Source: Apodemus sylvaticus
Taxonomy: Eukaryota; Chordata; Mammalia; Rodentia; Muridae
Direction of reading: 5' to 3'
Length of the DNA stretch: 64,000 nucleotides
Assembly (NCBI RefSeq): GCF_947179515.1
Contig: NC_067485.1
Span: forward strand, 75,990,646 to 76,054,645
The notes under the pieces are model-generated. The model was given only the letters and a program-made list of their open reading frames with translations, was not told the origin of the DNA and did not search any database. Both the position numbers and the translations under genes were made by a program. Below, piece by piece: positions 33,945 through 44,879 of this stretch. Every line of letters begins with the position of its first letter. The first letter of the stretch is position 1.

Positions 33945-35092
33945 TCTTAAGCAGGTACCATGCTACATTCCACAGACCCAAAGAAGCCAAAGAAGAAGGA
34001 AGGCCCAGGTAAGGATGTTTGAATCTAGAAGGGGAAATGAAATAGTCATAGGAGGTAGGTGGAGCAAGCGAGCTTGGAGAAAGGGGGATGGGCAGGGGAA
34101 TGGTGGATTCAGAATCAGGTGAGGGGAAGGATAGGAGAAATGCTAGATGCCCATGAGAATGAATGGAAATCTTCAACTGAAGGGGATGAGGAGGTGGGGG
34201 GCATTTCCAGAACAAGACAGAGACCTGGGCTAAAGGAGGCTCCCAAGAATTAATGGGGGTGACCTTAGCTGTGACTCACTACTTTGGGGATATGGAAACT
34301 GAAGTGGCCACTTCCTGTGTCCAGACAGGAACTCCAAAGGAGCGATAGGGACACCAACCCACCTACAAAACTTTCAACCCCAAACTTATCTTGCCTGCAA
34401 GAAGTGCAAGCATGAAGGAGACAGCAGAGACAGAGGGAGGGTCCATCCAACAACCAGCCCACACCTGAGACCCAGCCCGTGGGCAAGCATCAATCCCTGA
34501 CACCATTAATGACACTGTTTGAAGACAGGAGCATGTTGAACTCTGAGAGCATCCACCCAGCAGCTGATTCAGACAGATACAGACAACCATAGCCAAAGAG
34601 TAGATGGAGCTTACATACTCTAATGGAGGAATAAGAGGGAGAATCGCAGGTCCCAAAGGGGACAGGAACACTACAGGAAGACGAACAGGGTCAACTAAGC
34701 TGGAACCTTGGGCTTCTCGGAGTATGTACCACCAACTGCAGAGAATAAACAGACTGGACCTCAGCATCCCTGCTCATATGTAGCCGACTTGCAGCTTGGC
34801 CTCCATGAGGATCCTGAAAAGTTGGACTGGAACAGGGAGCTATCCCAAAAGTTGTTGCCTGCACAACAGGATATGTTCTACTACCTGGGCTACCTTGTCT
34901 GGGTTCTGTGGGAGCGGAAGTGCCTAGACTCACAGAGACTTGAATTGCCAAGATAGAGAGGGGAATACCCAGGCAGTCCCTACCAGCTCAGAGAAGAAGG
35001 AGGAATGGGGGGAAGGATTGTGGGAGGGACTGATTGGGGGGGGGGCAGTGAGTGGCATGTAAAGTGAATAAATAAATAAATAAAAAATATCC
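33945..35092 (+). mobile_element. Lx-like L1 3' UTR
   Basis: Plus-strand L1 3' UTR of an old family. Landmarks: ggcccaggtaaggatg (33992), ctgacaccattaatgacact (34498-34517), agcagctgattcagacagat (about 34560), a ctcatatgtag segment (34772) and a G-rich end with gtgaataaataaataaat (35068). No ORF2 is kept. Open frames on either strand here are not conserved L1 proteins. Confidence 0.78.
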
Positions 35093-35690
35093 TTCACTGA
35101 TGAAGAACCCTGTCTAGTGTGTGTGTGTGTGGGGGGGGGAAGCTGAAGGAGGGACAATTTTCTGAATATCTGTCCCTTTGTTTATCTTTGTATCTATGTA
35201 ACTAAATGTGTATTGTGTTTGTATGCATGTATTTGTGTATGTGCCTTTGTCTCTCTGTCTCTGTCTTTCTTGATTTCTCTGTCTCGTCTGTCTTTCTCAT
35301 TCATCTTGGTGTATTGCTGCTATATCTAGGATACATGTAGGAAGATAGTTCTCTTCCAGCGAGATCTTCCAGCTTAGACCTACTTCTAAAAATATTGTAA
35401 AATAAAGGTACTTCACCCTAAACAACAAAAACAATAGATGTTTATTATATTAATTACTCTCAAACAATAAAATACACCAAACAAATAACTTGAATTGCAA
35501 GGTCTATAGAAATAAATTATTTGTGCATTTCACTGTTTATAAACATCTTGAAAATTTTTGAAGTTATAGCATTTTATTTGGTCTTAATTATATTTAATGA
35601 AATGACTGATCAACTTCTTTGTGGATTTGAATTTTATACGTTACATAACTGCATATGTTCTCCAAATGCATAAAGGTATTGCTGAGGCAA
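35093..35690. other. Unique DNA with a TG/G-run patch
   Basis: gtgtgtgtgtgtg followed by a run of nine G at about 35117-35140. Pyrimidine-rich stretch at 35250-35290. No gene or clear interspersed repeat. Confidence 0.55.
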
Positions 35691-36328
35691 TCTCTAAGGG
35701 AGGGAAAGTGGGCTGGTGAGGAAGAGGAGAACCTGATCTTACATTCAGTGGTGGAAAAGGACTGAAGTCCTGAGAGCCAGAAGAAAGAATGGAAACAGGA
35801 AACCCTTGGCAACAGAAGGTTGGGGGGGGGGCTCTAGAATGCACCAGAAACCTCAGAGGTGAGAGACTCTCAGAACTCAGAGGGAGGGACCTTAGATGAA
35901 GTGCTCTACAGTGGGGAGAGGGAACTTGTGGAGCCCACCTCCACTAGGAAGACAGAGAGGGCATCAAGTGACAGATGGGGTTCCCATCACACAGTCAAAC
36001 TCTGATCCATAATTTTTCCTGCTTGAAAGAACTGCAGAGATCGAAATGGAAAGAGCCAGAGAAAAAGAAGGTCCAGCGACAGGCTCACAGTGGGATTCAG
36101 CTCAAGTGGAGCTCCCAAGGCCTGACATTATTACTGAGGCTATGGAGCCCTCACAAAAAGGGACCTAGCAAGAGTGCCCCCCGGAAGACCCACCAAGCAG
36201 CTAGAAGACTCAAATGCAGATATTTGCACCCAACTGATGAACAAAAGCAGCTGACCCTTGTGGTTGAATAGGGAAGACTGAAAGAAGCTGAGGAGGAGGG
36301 CGACCCTGCGGGAGGACCAGCAGGCTCT
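35691..36328 (+). mobile_element. Lx-like L1 3' UTR, 3'-truncated
   Basis: Old L1 3' UTR on the plus strand: agggaccttagatgaagtgc (about 35886), gtggggagagggaacttgtgg (35913-35933), caaggcctgacattattact (36117-36136), gcagctgacccttgtggttg (36247-36266). It stops near agcaggctct without a terminal A-tail. Related to the copy at 37324-38598. Confidence 0.75.
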
Positions 36329-36608
36329 ATTTATCTTATCTTAAGTAACTGTTTTTATTTTAGAATGATACTATAAACAAGTGGAGAATCTCTAAAATAA
36401 TAAAAAAGTAAATTAAAAAAGGACTTTGCAGTGCATATAGGCATTCCCAGAAATTAGCATAGCACAGCATCGTGGAAGAGCTGAGGGGAGTTCACAAAGA
36501 ACACTGTGAGAAAGGAAATCACAGGAAATCACTCAGAATTTTTTCTAAGTAGTATTCAAAACTAATGTACATTTTAAGATGTCTAGGATTCCAGAAACTT
36601 AAAAGATA

Positions 36609-36776
36609 TATATATATATATATATTTTTTTTTTGAGACAGGATTTCTCTGTATAGCCCTAGCTGTCCTGGAACTCACTCTGTAGACCAGGCTGACCTCG
36701 AACTCAGAAATCCTCCTGCCTCTGCCTTCCAAGTGCTAGGATTAAAGGTGTGTGCTGTCGCCACCACCACCCGGCG
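36609..36776 (-). repeat. B1 SINE with tail grown into (TA)n, perfect target duplication
   Basis: Reverse complement of a full-length B1 (36635-36776): gagacaggatttctctgtat, gctgacctcgaactcag, cctcctgcctctgcc, ending caccaccacccggc. The tail (36609-36634) has become a TA repeat plus a T run. acttaaaagata at 36597-36608 is repeated exactly at 36777-36788. Confidence 0.95.
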
Positions 36777-36929
36777 ACTTAAAAGATAATTAAGCTGTTA
36801 GAATTCATTTTCAAGTGTTTTCATGGTCTACTATTTGAACAAACCTATTAGAAACAAAAGTCTCTATGATCACATAGTTTACATCTGAACATTGACAATC
36901 ATAGACCAAAAAACCCAGCAGGATATAAA

Positions 36930-37035
36930 TAAAGGATATATCTATATCTGCGTATGTATCTGTATCTGTATCTATGTACTATATATAGATATATCTATAT
37001 TATATATAATTTATATATATTTATAATATATATTG
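36930..37035. repeat. (TATCTG)n / TA-rich simple sequence
   Basis: Units tatatc and tctgta merge into TA-rich DNA. No gene. Confidence 0.85.
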
Positions 37036-37323
37036 TTCATTTTCAAGTCATCAGTATGGCATCAATGAACATTTATCTGAAAATCTCATAACCAGAGTCA
37101 AGATAGATTATTTGTGGAGATTTCTAATCTCAAAAGATACACTGAATAAAAATTATGCTGCTCAACATAATCACCCTCCTCATCTTACTCATGTTCGTTG
37201 CCCACTGGTTTAACACTAACACTGAACCCTCTAAGTGCCTCACCTGAAAATACATTTAAAAAAATCAAGATTGTGTATATGATGGAAAGATGCAAATCTT
37301 TTTGATAAATCAACAGATTTTAC

Positions 37324-38598
37324 TATTGTCTATTTATTTACATCCAGTCATTTCCCCCTCCTTGTTCCCCCTCCCACAATTCCTCACCTCAATCTTCTTC
37401 TCCTCCCCCCAACCAGAGGATTATCTCCTCACTCCGGGGCCTCAAGTCTCTTGCCCATTCAGTGCATCTTCTCCCATTGAAGCCAGATCACATTTGTACT
37501 AGCCAGAAGCTACAAACAATGCAGATGTCCCACAATGGAAGAATGGATACAGAAAATGTGGTACATTTTTAAATGTTGTATAAATTTATACAACAGAAAA
37601 CTATTCAGCTATTAAAAACAAAGGCTTCATGAATTTTGCAGGCAAATGGGGGGAGCTAGAAAAATATCATCCTGAGTGAGTTAACCCAGACCCAAAGGAT
37701 ACACATGAGATGTAAGTAGATATTAGCCAAAAAATCAGAATACCTAGGATACAGCTCATGTAATTTAAGAACTTAAGAAGCAGAAAGGTGGAGTGAAGAT
37801 GCTTTTATCCCACTTAAGAGGGGGAAGAAAATAATCACATCTTGGGAGGCAGATGAAGGAAGGATTTGGGCAGAAGAGGGAAAAGGGGACAAACAGGGGG
37901 AACAGGATCAGGTAAGTGGCGGGGGAACAGGAGGGAAGCCCAGAAGGCCAGAAGGGCCAGAAGAATGGATTGAAATATGCAGCCTCAGAGGGTTAGAGTT
38001 AGGGAAACCCTTCAGAAAGTACCAGAGACCTGGCAGAGGAGAGACTCGAAGGGAGGGCTATTAGATGATATGCCCAAGAGTGGGGAAAGGGAACTTGAAG
38101 AGTCTGCCTCTAGTAAATAAACAGCGCCTCAAGAGAAGGAATGGTGTGACCAACCCAGTCAAAAATTTCTGACCCAGAAGTGTTACTGTTAAAAAGAACT
38201 GCAGGAATTTGTTCCAAAACAAATTTGGAGAAGCAACTGAGGGTGAGGTTGTTCAATGACTCGCCCAACGCGGGATCCACCTTGGTGAGGAGACACCGAG
38301 GCCAGACACTATTACTGATTCTATGGTGTTCTTCACACAAGAGCCTAGCATGGCTGTTCTTTGAGAGGTCAAACAAGCAGCTGACTGAGACAGACATAAA
38401 TGCTTACACCCAACAATTGGACTAAAGTCAGGGACTCCTATGATGAAAGTAGGGGAAGGATAAAAGAAGCAGATAAGGAGGGTGATCCCATAGGAAGACC
38501 ATCAGTTTCAAATTACTCGGACCCCTGGGAATTCCCAGAAACTGAGCCACCAACCAGGCTGCATGCATGAGCTGGCCAGAGTCCCCTAACACGTATTG
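37324..38598 (-). mobile_element. Old L1 with 5' inversion
   Basis: 37324-37497 is the last part of an L1 3' UTR in minus orientation. 37498-38598 is an L1 in plus orientation: the ORF2 end (gccagaagctacaaac, atggatacagaaaatgtgg, ggcaaatgggg.gagctag) and most of a 3' UTR up to cccctaacacg. The plus piece ends almost where the minus piece begins in the L1 map, the twin-priming arrangement. tattgtc occurs at both outer edges (near 37327 and 38594) and is a candidate target duplication. ORF2 residues are too decayed to translate well. Confidence 0.72.
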
Positions 38599-40243
38599 TC
38601 ATTTTTTTTTATTCGATATAATTTCTTATTTACATTTCAAATGATTTCCCCTTTTCTAGTACCCCACTCCCCGAAAGTCCCGTAAGCCCCCTTCTATTCC
38701 CCTGTCCTCCCACCCACCCATTCCCACTTCCCTGTTCTGGTTTTGCCGAATACTGCTTCACTGAGTCTTTCCAGAACAAGGGGCCACTCCTCCTTTCTTC
38801 TTGTACCTCATTTGATGTGTGGATTATGTTTTGGGTATTCCAGTTTTCTAGGTTAATATCCACTTATTAGTGAGTGCATACCATGATTCACCTTTTGAGT
38901 CTGGGTTACCTCACTTAGTATGATGTTCTCTAGCTCCATCCATTTGCCTAAGAATTTCATGAATTCATTGTTTCTAATGGCTGAATAGTACTCCATTGTG
39001 TAGATATACCACATTTTTTGCATCCACTCTTCTGTTGAGGGATACCTGGGTTCTTTCCAGCATCTGGCAATTATAAATAGGGCTGCTATGAACATAGTAG
39101 AGCATGTATCCTTATTACATGGTGGGGAATCCTCTGGATATATGCCCAGGAGTGGTATAGCAGGATCTTCTGGAAGTGAGGTGCCCAGTTTTCTGAGGAA
39201 CCGCCAGACTGATTTCCAGAGTGGTTGTACCAATTTGCAACCCCACCAGCAGTGGAGGAGTGTTCCTCTTTCTCCACACCCTCTCCAACACCTGCTGTCT
39301 CCTGAATTTTTAATCTTAGCCATTCTGACTGGTGTAAGATGAAATCTCAGGGTTGTTTTGATTTGCATTTCCCTAATGACTAATGAAGTTGAGCATTTTT
39401 TAAGATGCTTCTCCGCCATCCGAAGTTCTTCAGGTGAGAATTCTTTGTTTAACTCTGTACCCCATTTTTAATAGGGTTGTTTGGTTTTCTGGAGTCTAAC
39501 TTCTTGAGTTCTTTATATATATTGGATATTAGCCCTCTATCTGATGTAGGATTGGTGAAGATCTTTTCCCAATTTGTTGGTTGCCGATTTGTCCTCTTGA
39601 TGGTGTCCTTTGCCTTACAGAAACTTTGCAATTTTATGAGGTCCCATTTGTCAATTCTTGATCTTAGAACATATGCTATTGGTGTTCTGTTCAGAAACTT
39701 TCTCCCTGTACCGATGTCCTCAAGAGTCTTCCGCAGTTTCTTTTCTATTAGCTTCAGAGTGTCTGGCTTTATATGGAGGTCCTTGATCCATTTGGATTTG
39801 AGCTTAGTACAAGGAGACAAGGATGGATCAATTCCCATTCTTCTGCATGCTGACCACCAGTTGAACCAGCACCATTTGTTGAAAAGGCTATCTTTTTTCC
39901 ATTGGATGTTTTCAGCCTCATTGTCGAGGATCACGTGGACATAGGTGTGTGGGTTCATTTCTGGATCTTCAATCCTGCTCCATTGATCCTCCTGCCTGTC
40001 ACTGTACCAATAACATGCAGTTTTTAACACTATTGCTCTGTAGTATTGCTTGAGGTCAGGGATACTGATTCCCCCAGACTTTCTTTTGTTGCTGAGAATA
40101 GTTTTAGCTATCCTGGGTTTTTTGTTGTTCCAGATGAATTTGATAATTGCTCTTTCTAACTCTGTGAAGAATTGAGTTGGGATTTTGATGGGTATTGCAT
40201 TGAATCTGTACATTGCTTTTGGCATAATGGCCATTTTAACTAT
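38599..40243 (-). mobile_element. L1-D: young 5'-truncated L1
   Basis: Minus-strand L1 of about 1.65 kb. T-tract (A-tail) from 38600, 3' UTR to about 38850, ORF2 C-terminus upward to an end at ggccattttaactata (40243), inside the reverse-transcriptase C-terminal region (IVKMAIMPKAMYRFNA). It is nearly identical to the matching part of L1-C and closer still to L1-A. It abuts the outer edge of the older inverted L1, and no target duplication could be found. Confidence 0.93.
38853..40243 (-). pseudogene. L1 ORF2 C-terminal fragment in L1-D, one frameshift
   Basis: Two open blocks: from the 40243 end down to the A-tract, and from there to 38853, separated by a 1-bp loss in an A-tract (five T at 39465-39469, six in L1-C at 20999-21004). 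The blocks cover the ORF2p linker and Cys-rich domain (RCWRGCGERGTLLHCWWGCK) to the end (HSLISGY). The same 1-bp loss is present in L1-A. Confidence 0.9.
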
Positions 40244-41249
40244 AAAAAAGATCATAACCTTTAATTCAACAGAAAGGGAGAAAGTTTTTTTAAAATAATT
40301 ATGACTTTGGTAATTTGTATATTCTAGTCGACATTTTATCTTTTCTACATAATGCTTTGTGTGATTTTCAGTGTTCTGTTTTGAAGGAAATTCTCCTTTA
40401 GTCCAAGATTGAAGTAGCTTGAAAACTGGCTTGCACTGGAGATTACTACTCAAAGTGATAAAGCCTAGTAGAAGCGAGGAAATCTACAGCTTGAATGGGT
40501 TTTGTTTTCTTTCTGTAGGGAAATAAAAGACATAATGATATTGATGGCAAATTTGAAATAAAAACTAATCAGTTCATAATCAACTAAGGAGACCCCAACA
40601 CTACTATTTTATTAACGCTCAAGTGGGAAAGTATTGATATAGCAATGACTTTTTGTCTTCTTTATCAAAATCAGACAGTAGCTTCCAAAGTCTCACTCTA
40701 AACAGATTGATCCAAGTAGAAGGCTTTACTTTGAAAATTATTTCATTTATAGTCTTATTTCATTTCTTCTACACCAAGATTTTATTAATCCTTATACTTC
40801 TCTTGCTTATGCACTAAAAGTCCCAAGTGTTTCATAGAGTTTTGAATTTCTTTCATCCTTTAGGTTAATATTTTGCTTAGATAAATTTCAAGATGAATCC
40901 TTGGATAAGAGAAGCTCATGGAAAGCCCAGTAATCAGTAGAGAACATTCCTCTTGGCTCGAAGTGCTCACTTCTCTGGACTAGAACTCTTCGCATCTGTC
41001 TTGGAGTAAATTAATTTCATTAGATTAAGGAAAAATGGAATTCTATTTTTCAATTTGAAATTCACTTAGTATCAAAGTGAATGTAATTAATTTTTTTCTG
41101 ATGATCTGAAAAAAAAAGGAGTCATAAATTATAAATAACCTATCAAAGGAATGTTGTAAAGTACACCTGATAAAGCACATTGCAAGTGTGGTTCACTTTC
41201 TTTCCTCACATGAAATGTGATTTTACAACACATGAAAGGCATGCGATTA

Positions 41250-41263
41250 GTGCCATCTAGTGC
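41250..41263 (-). promoter_or_regulatory. CTCF-like motif in unique DNA
   Basis: The minus strand reads gcactagatggcac. It matches the published CTCF core (CCASYAGRKGGCRS) at all positions but the first. It lies outside any repeat I recognise. Chance matches of this quality do occur, so occupancy is unproven. Confidence 0.4.
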
Positions 41264-41558
41264 ACTGATCTATCATGGGAGCAATCTTATCAGTTCATCA
41301 CAGCTTGGCTTTTCAAAAGGCTTTCTGAAAGGTCATCCAATTTCTCAAGACCATTTAATTCAAGTTAATATTAAACTGTTGATTTAATTTTTGTTAAACA
41401 CTAACCTATTTACATGCTACAGTTCTTAAAGAGAGTTAAAAATCTGATAGATCATTAGTTTCTTATCATTATTTTAATTGATTGGGACTTTCATTGAACT
41501 CGCTGTAAGCATAACCTAGAGTTTACAGCTTTTACCTGTGGGTACACAAGAAATAATT

Positions 41559-41585
41559 GTGTGTGTGTGTGTGTGTGTGTGTGTT
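41559..41585. repeat. (TG)n microsatellite
   Basis: About 13 perfect TG units. Confidence 0.95.
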
Positions 41586-42449
41586 TGTAATTTGTTGTCA
41601 CTACTAATTGCAGCAGTGGCCTCTATTAAGTTTCTAATTACATCTAAAACATCAGTTTTCTGATTCAGAGATTTCTCTGTGTATGATAAAAATAACACCC
41701 CTTCTGAAGTCATTGTAGAAGATTTATTTTCTCAGGAGCTAATGTTACTAATTTGAGAAAAACAAAACAAAAACAGAAATGATAAAATTCCATACACTGT
41801 ACTTAAGTTAGCCCTGGGCACTCCCACACATCCTGTCTATTTAATTCATTAAGATTTCTCTGGCAGTAAGATTTGAGTGCCTGAGAAAAATTTGAGTCAG
41901 AAATTATAATGACTTAAAGAAAGTTAAGTTGATTAATATTAGTAATGCAGCCCACAGAGATCTCTCCTGGGGAAGGTTAGTCACAGAGAAAATTCTGTCT
42001 CAGCTTCCTTTCATCTGATAAGGTAGGCAACCTCAGGCAAATAGTACAGCCTATAAATGAGTTGGTGCTCTTGGTGCTCTGTGTCCTGTGTCCACACTTT
42101 CTTTTTCTTCTCCCCATAATCATGTCCTCTTTCACAGATTTTCATTCTCCCTATTCCTTTATTACCTTTCCTTCCAACTTTTAACAATGTCAAACCAAGA
42201 AGATGGAAGAATATTGGAAGGAATGTGTTCACTGGCAGGGTAGCTTGTTCTCCCTTTTAGGTAACATCAGACAAATTAAATATGAGATCAGTGGGATACC
42301 TAGATCATTTCTATTGACCAAGAATTGCTTGACCTATACTATACCTAGTTTATTTTGTTTGTAGTGTTCAGTGTTAATGTAAATTATCCTTGCCTCTATT
42401 GTACACAATAGACTAAATTAATGGATGCCCCTTTAACTTAAAGTTCTGT

Positions 42450-42960
42450 CTTCTAGGCAGGCAGACACCATGCACAAATCAGCAGCTACAGCCCTCCCAG
42501 CCGGCAGACACAAAACATGAACCACCAGCTATAGTTCAGTCCTGAAGAAACCATCAGGCTCACCAACAGGTCTGAGATAAGGCGGCAGAGGCATCAAGCT
42601 GCCACAGGAACCTCACAAGCAGTTCTCCAGCAAGTTTTCACAATGTCAGCATTATCACAAGCAGAGCTCAACAACCCTATGTAAGCTAGAAAAATGCATG
42701 TGATTGATGTGTGTTGTTATTCAAGAATATCAAGGCAGAGCAAACCAAGCCAATTCTTAGTGCTCTTCTTCTACTGTCTGTGGAGTCATTTTTATACTCC
42801 ATCATGGGTCCTTTCATGTGTTTGATTATTAAAACATTTTTTCATCTATGTCTGCTTCAGGAAAACATTCTTTCACATATATGCTCTGGCAGGATATCTT
42901 TTCACCTGTGTACCCCAGCAAAACATCATTTAACATAACTAACTTTCCAAGAAACCAGAA
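42450..42960 (+). repeat. Possible LTR-like old repeat
   Basis: Composition changes abruptly here: a block with several cagc(a)-type words (gcagacaccatgcac, cagcagctacagccctccc), then a pyrimidine-rich part. It resembles a rodent endogenous-retrovirus LTR fragment, but I cannot name a family and see no flanking viral genes. It may equally be unique DNA. Confidence 0.25.
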
Positions 42961-43112
42961 GTTTCCACTTCATTAAATATAGCATTTTTATTTCTCTTTA
43001 CTAACTTCTCATGGGAGAAAGGTAAAGGGGGGCCACACATCACAACTAAATAGTGTGCCTCAAATCCCTATGACTGTGATTGAAACAAAAGTAACTTCCA
43101 CATTCCTCTCAT

Positions 43113-43113
<1 letters not shown>

Positions 43114-43155
<42 letters not shown>

Positions 43156-43189
43156 ACACATACCCAAAGATCGATTTCACACACACACA
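43114..43189. repeat. (CA)n microsatellite
   Basis: CA repeats at 43114-43163 with two TA interruptions, and a short second CA block at 43178-43189. Confidence 0.95.
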
Positions 43190-44771
43190 TCTTGATTTCA
43201 GAGGCTATGAGGGAAATAGACATTATGAATCCCAAATGTTGCAGCTAAGAGTAAAAGACTACCAAGAATCTAGAGTTATTTATTAGGAGGCTTGAGGGCC
43301 ATATTGAGCTCAGCAGCTAAAATGGTAACGATTTTGTCCTTCCCTCTGTGTGTGAGCATGTAGTATGTGTGTTGTACTCTAAAGTGGTAGGAGAATCTAA
43401 GACAGAAGGACTCAGAGGACAATAGAAGCACCAAGGACTCTACAATGAAAAACAAAAAAGAAACTTTTAGACAAGCCCTCCCAGTCAAGGTCCAGTGATG
43501 TCAGTTCCCCATGCAAAGGACAACAGAAAAAATTTAAGATCAAATTTTCATTATAGTTACTTTGAAGACAAAGGGTCCCAATGCCCAGATTACATTAGAA
43601 GAAACAATGGTACCATATGAAGAATGCATGAAGGATGATAAAATACAACTTATTATTTAATAATCTGAAAGGTAGTCAAGATGATCAGACACATAAAACA
43701 ATGTAAATTAGAACTGGTATATTTCAGAAGCACTTGGGAATTAAAAGTACTATGAACAAGGCTGAGCTACAAAGAAAATAGGATTTAATGACATTAAGAT
43801 TTAATGAATATGTGAGTATAAATAAAAGACAAGAAAATTGAAATTAAAGAATGCAAGGAAATGAGCAAAACATGGAAAATGTTTAGACAACTTAGATCAC
43901 ACTAAAGTCCATATCGATGTCAAAGAAGACTGAAACAAGACAGCAGAATCAACACCAAAAGTTATTCTGAAGAAAAGCTTCATGTGAAAATTCTCTTGTT
44001 CCACAGCCCTGACTCAAAAATAACAAAAAAAAGTTCACTGCAGTCAAATTATTGGCTTTAATTGTAACTTAATTTTTTTAGGTTTTCATACATACATAAT
44101 GTATTTACATCATTTTCACATATGTTTCCCAATTCAAATCCCAGTTCCTTTCAAATCTACAACCACTTATTTTATATATATATATACCTTAGATGATGTC
44201 TTGGTGTGTCTGGAAAAAAAAGTAGCTAAGTGGTCATTGGAGGGAATGGGTAAATGTTTTCTTCTAGAAAAATAATTATTTAGCAGTCAACTTAAAATAG
44301 AGCTGTAGAACTGAGTTAGGGCTCTGTACATATCAAGTTCCTGCTAAAAATAAAACAAACAAAAAATACCAAAGAGCTTCCATTGCAGAAGATGTTCATA
44401 CTTTCACACATTTTACATAATCATTCACACCTTTTCTCCCCACCCACACACATCCACCTCACACTTATCACGAAAAGTTCTTGTGTAGCAAAGGGTTAAT
44501 GTTTCTCATTTCTCTTTGTGTACAATTTGCAGTTTTGTTATTTATTAGGTCTAGCTCATACCAAAAAGACACATTTTTGTCAAATTTCTTCAGATTTAGC
44601 AAGAATATGGCTGGCATCCTGACTCATCTCAGGGTTTTTATTTCTTTTCTCAAGTTAAAAATAAAAAGCCATGAGAAAAATCACCTGTTGAAAGATTATG
44701 GTTGACTCTAAGGTGTCAGGGGAGTCTTTCTATACCTTTGTATTCATGTTTTGGTAACAAGATTCATGTAA

Positions 44772-44879
44772 CTCAATTTGGGCTTGAACTCACAATGTAG
44801 CTGAGGATAGCCTTGAAATCTTGATCATCTTGCCAATACCTCCCTGCTGTAGGGATTACTGACCTGTGCCACAATGTCT
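44772..44879 (-). repeat. B1-related SINE, very old
   Basis: Plus strand tcaatttgggcttgaactcac, gtagctgaggatagccttgaa and gggattactgacctgtgcc match the reverse complement of an old B1 (proto-B1 type). No tail or target duplication. Confidence 0.6.

Larger units (their letters stand above)
40244..44771. other. Repeat-poor unique DNA
   Basis: The most repeat-poor long stretch of the window. It holds a GT tract (41559-41585), a CA tract (43114-43189), a CTCF-like site (41250-41263) and a possible old LTR (about 42450-42960). I found no frame with the look of an exon, but conserved noncoding elements could sit here. Confidence 0.55.

Noticed and set aside
34363..34956. Open frames of 80-134 codons on both strands at 34.3-35.0 kb
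   Set aside because: They lie in an old L1 3' UTR, which is noncoding.
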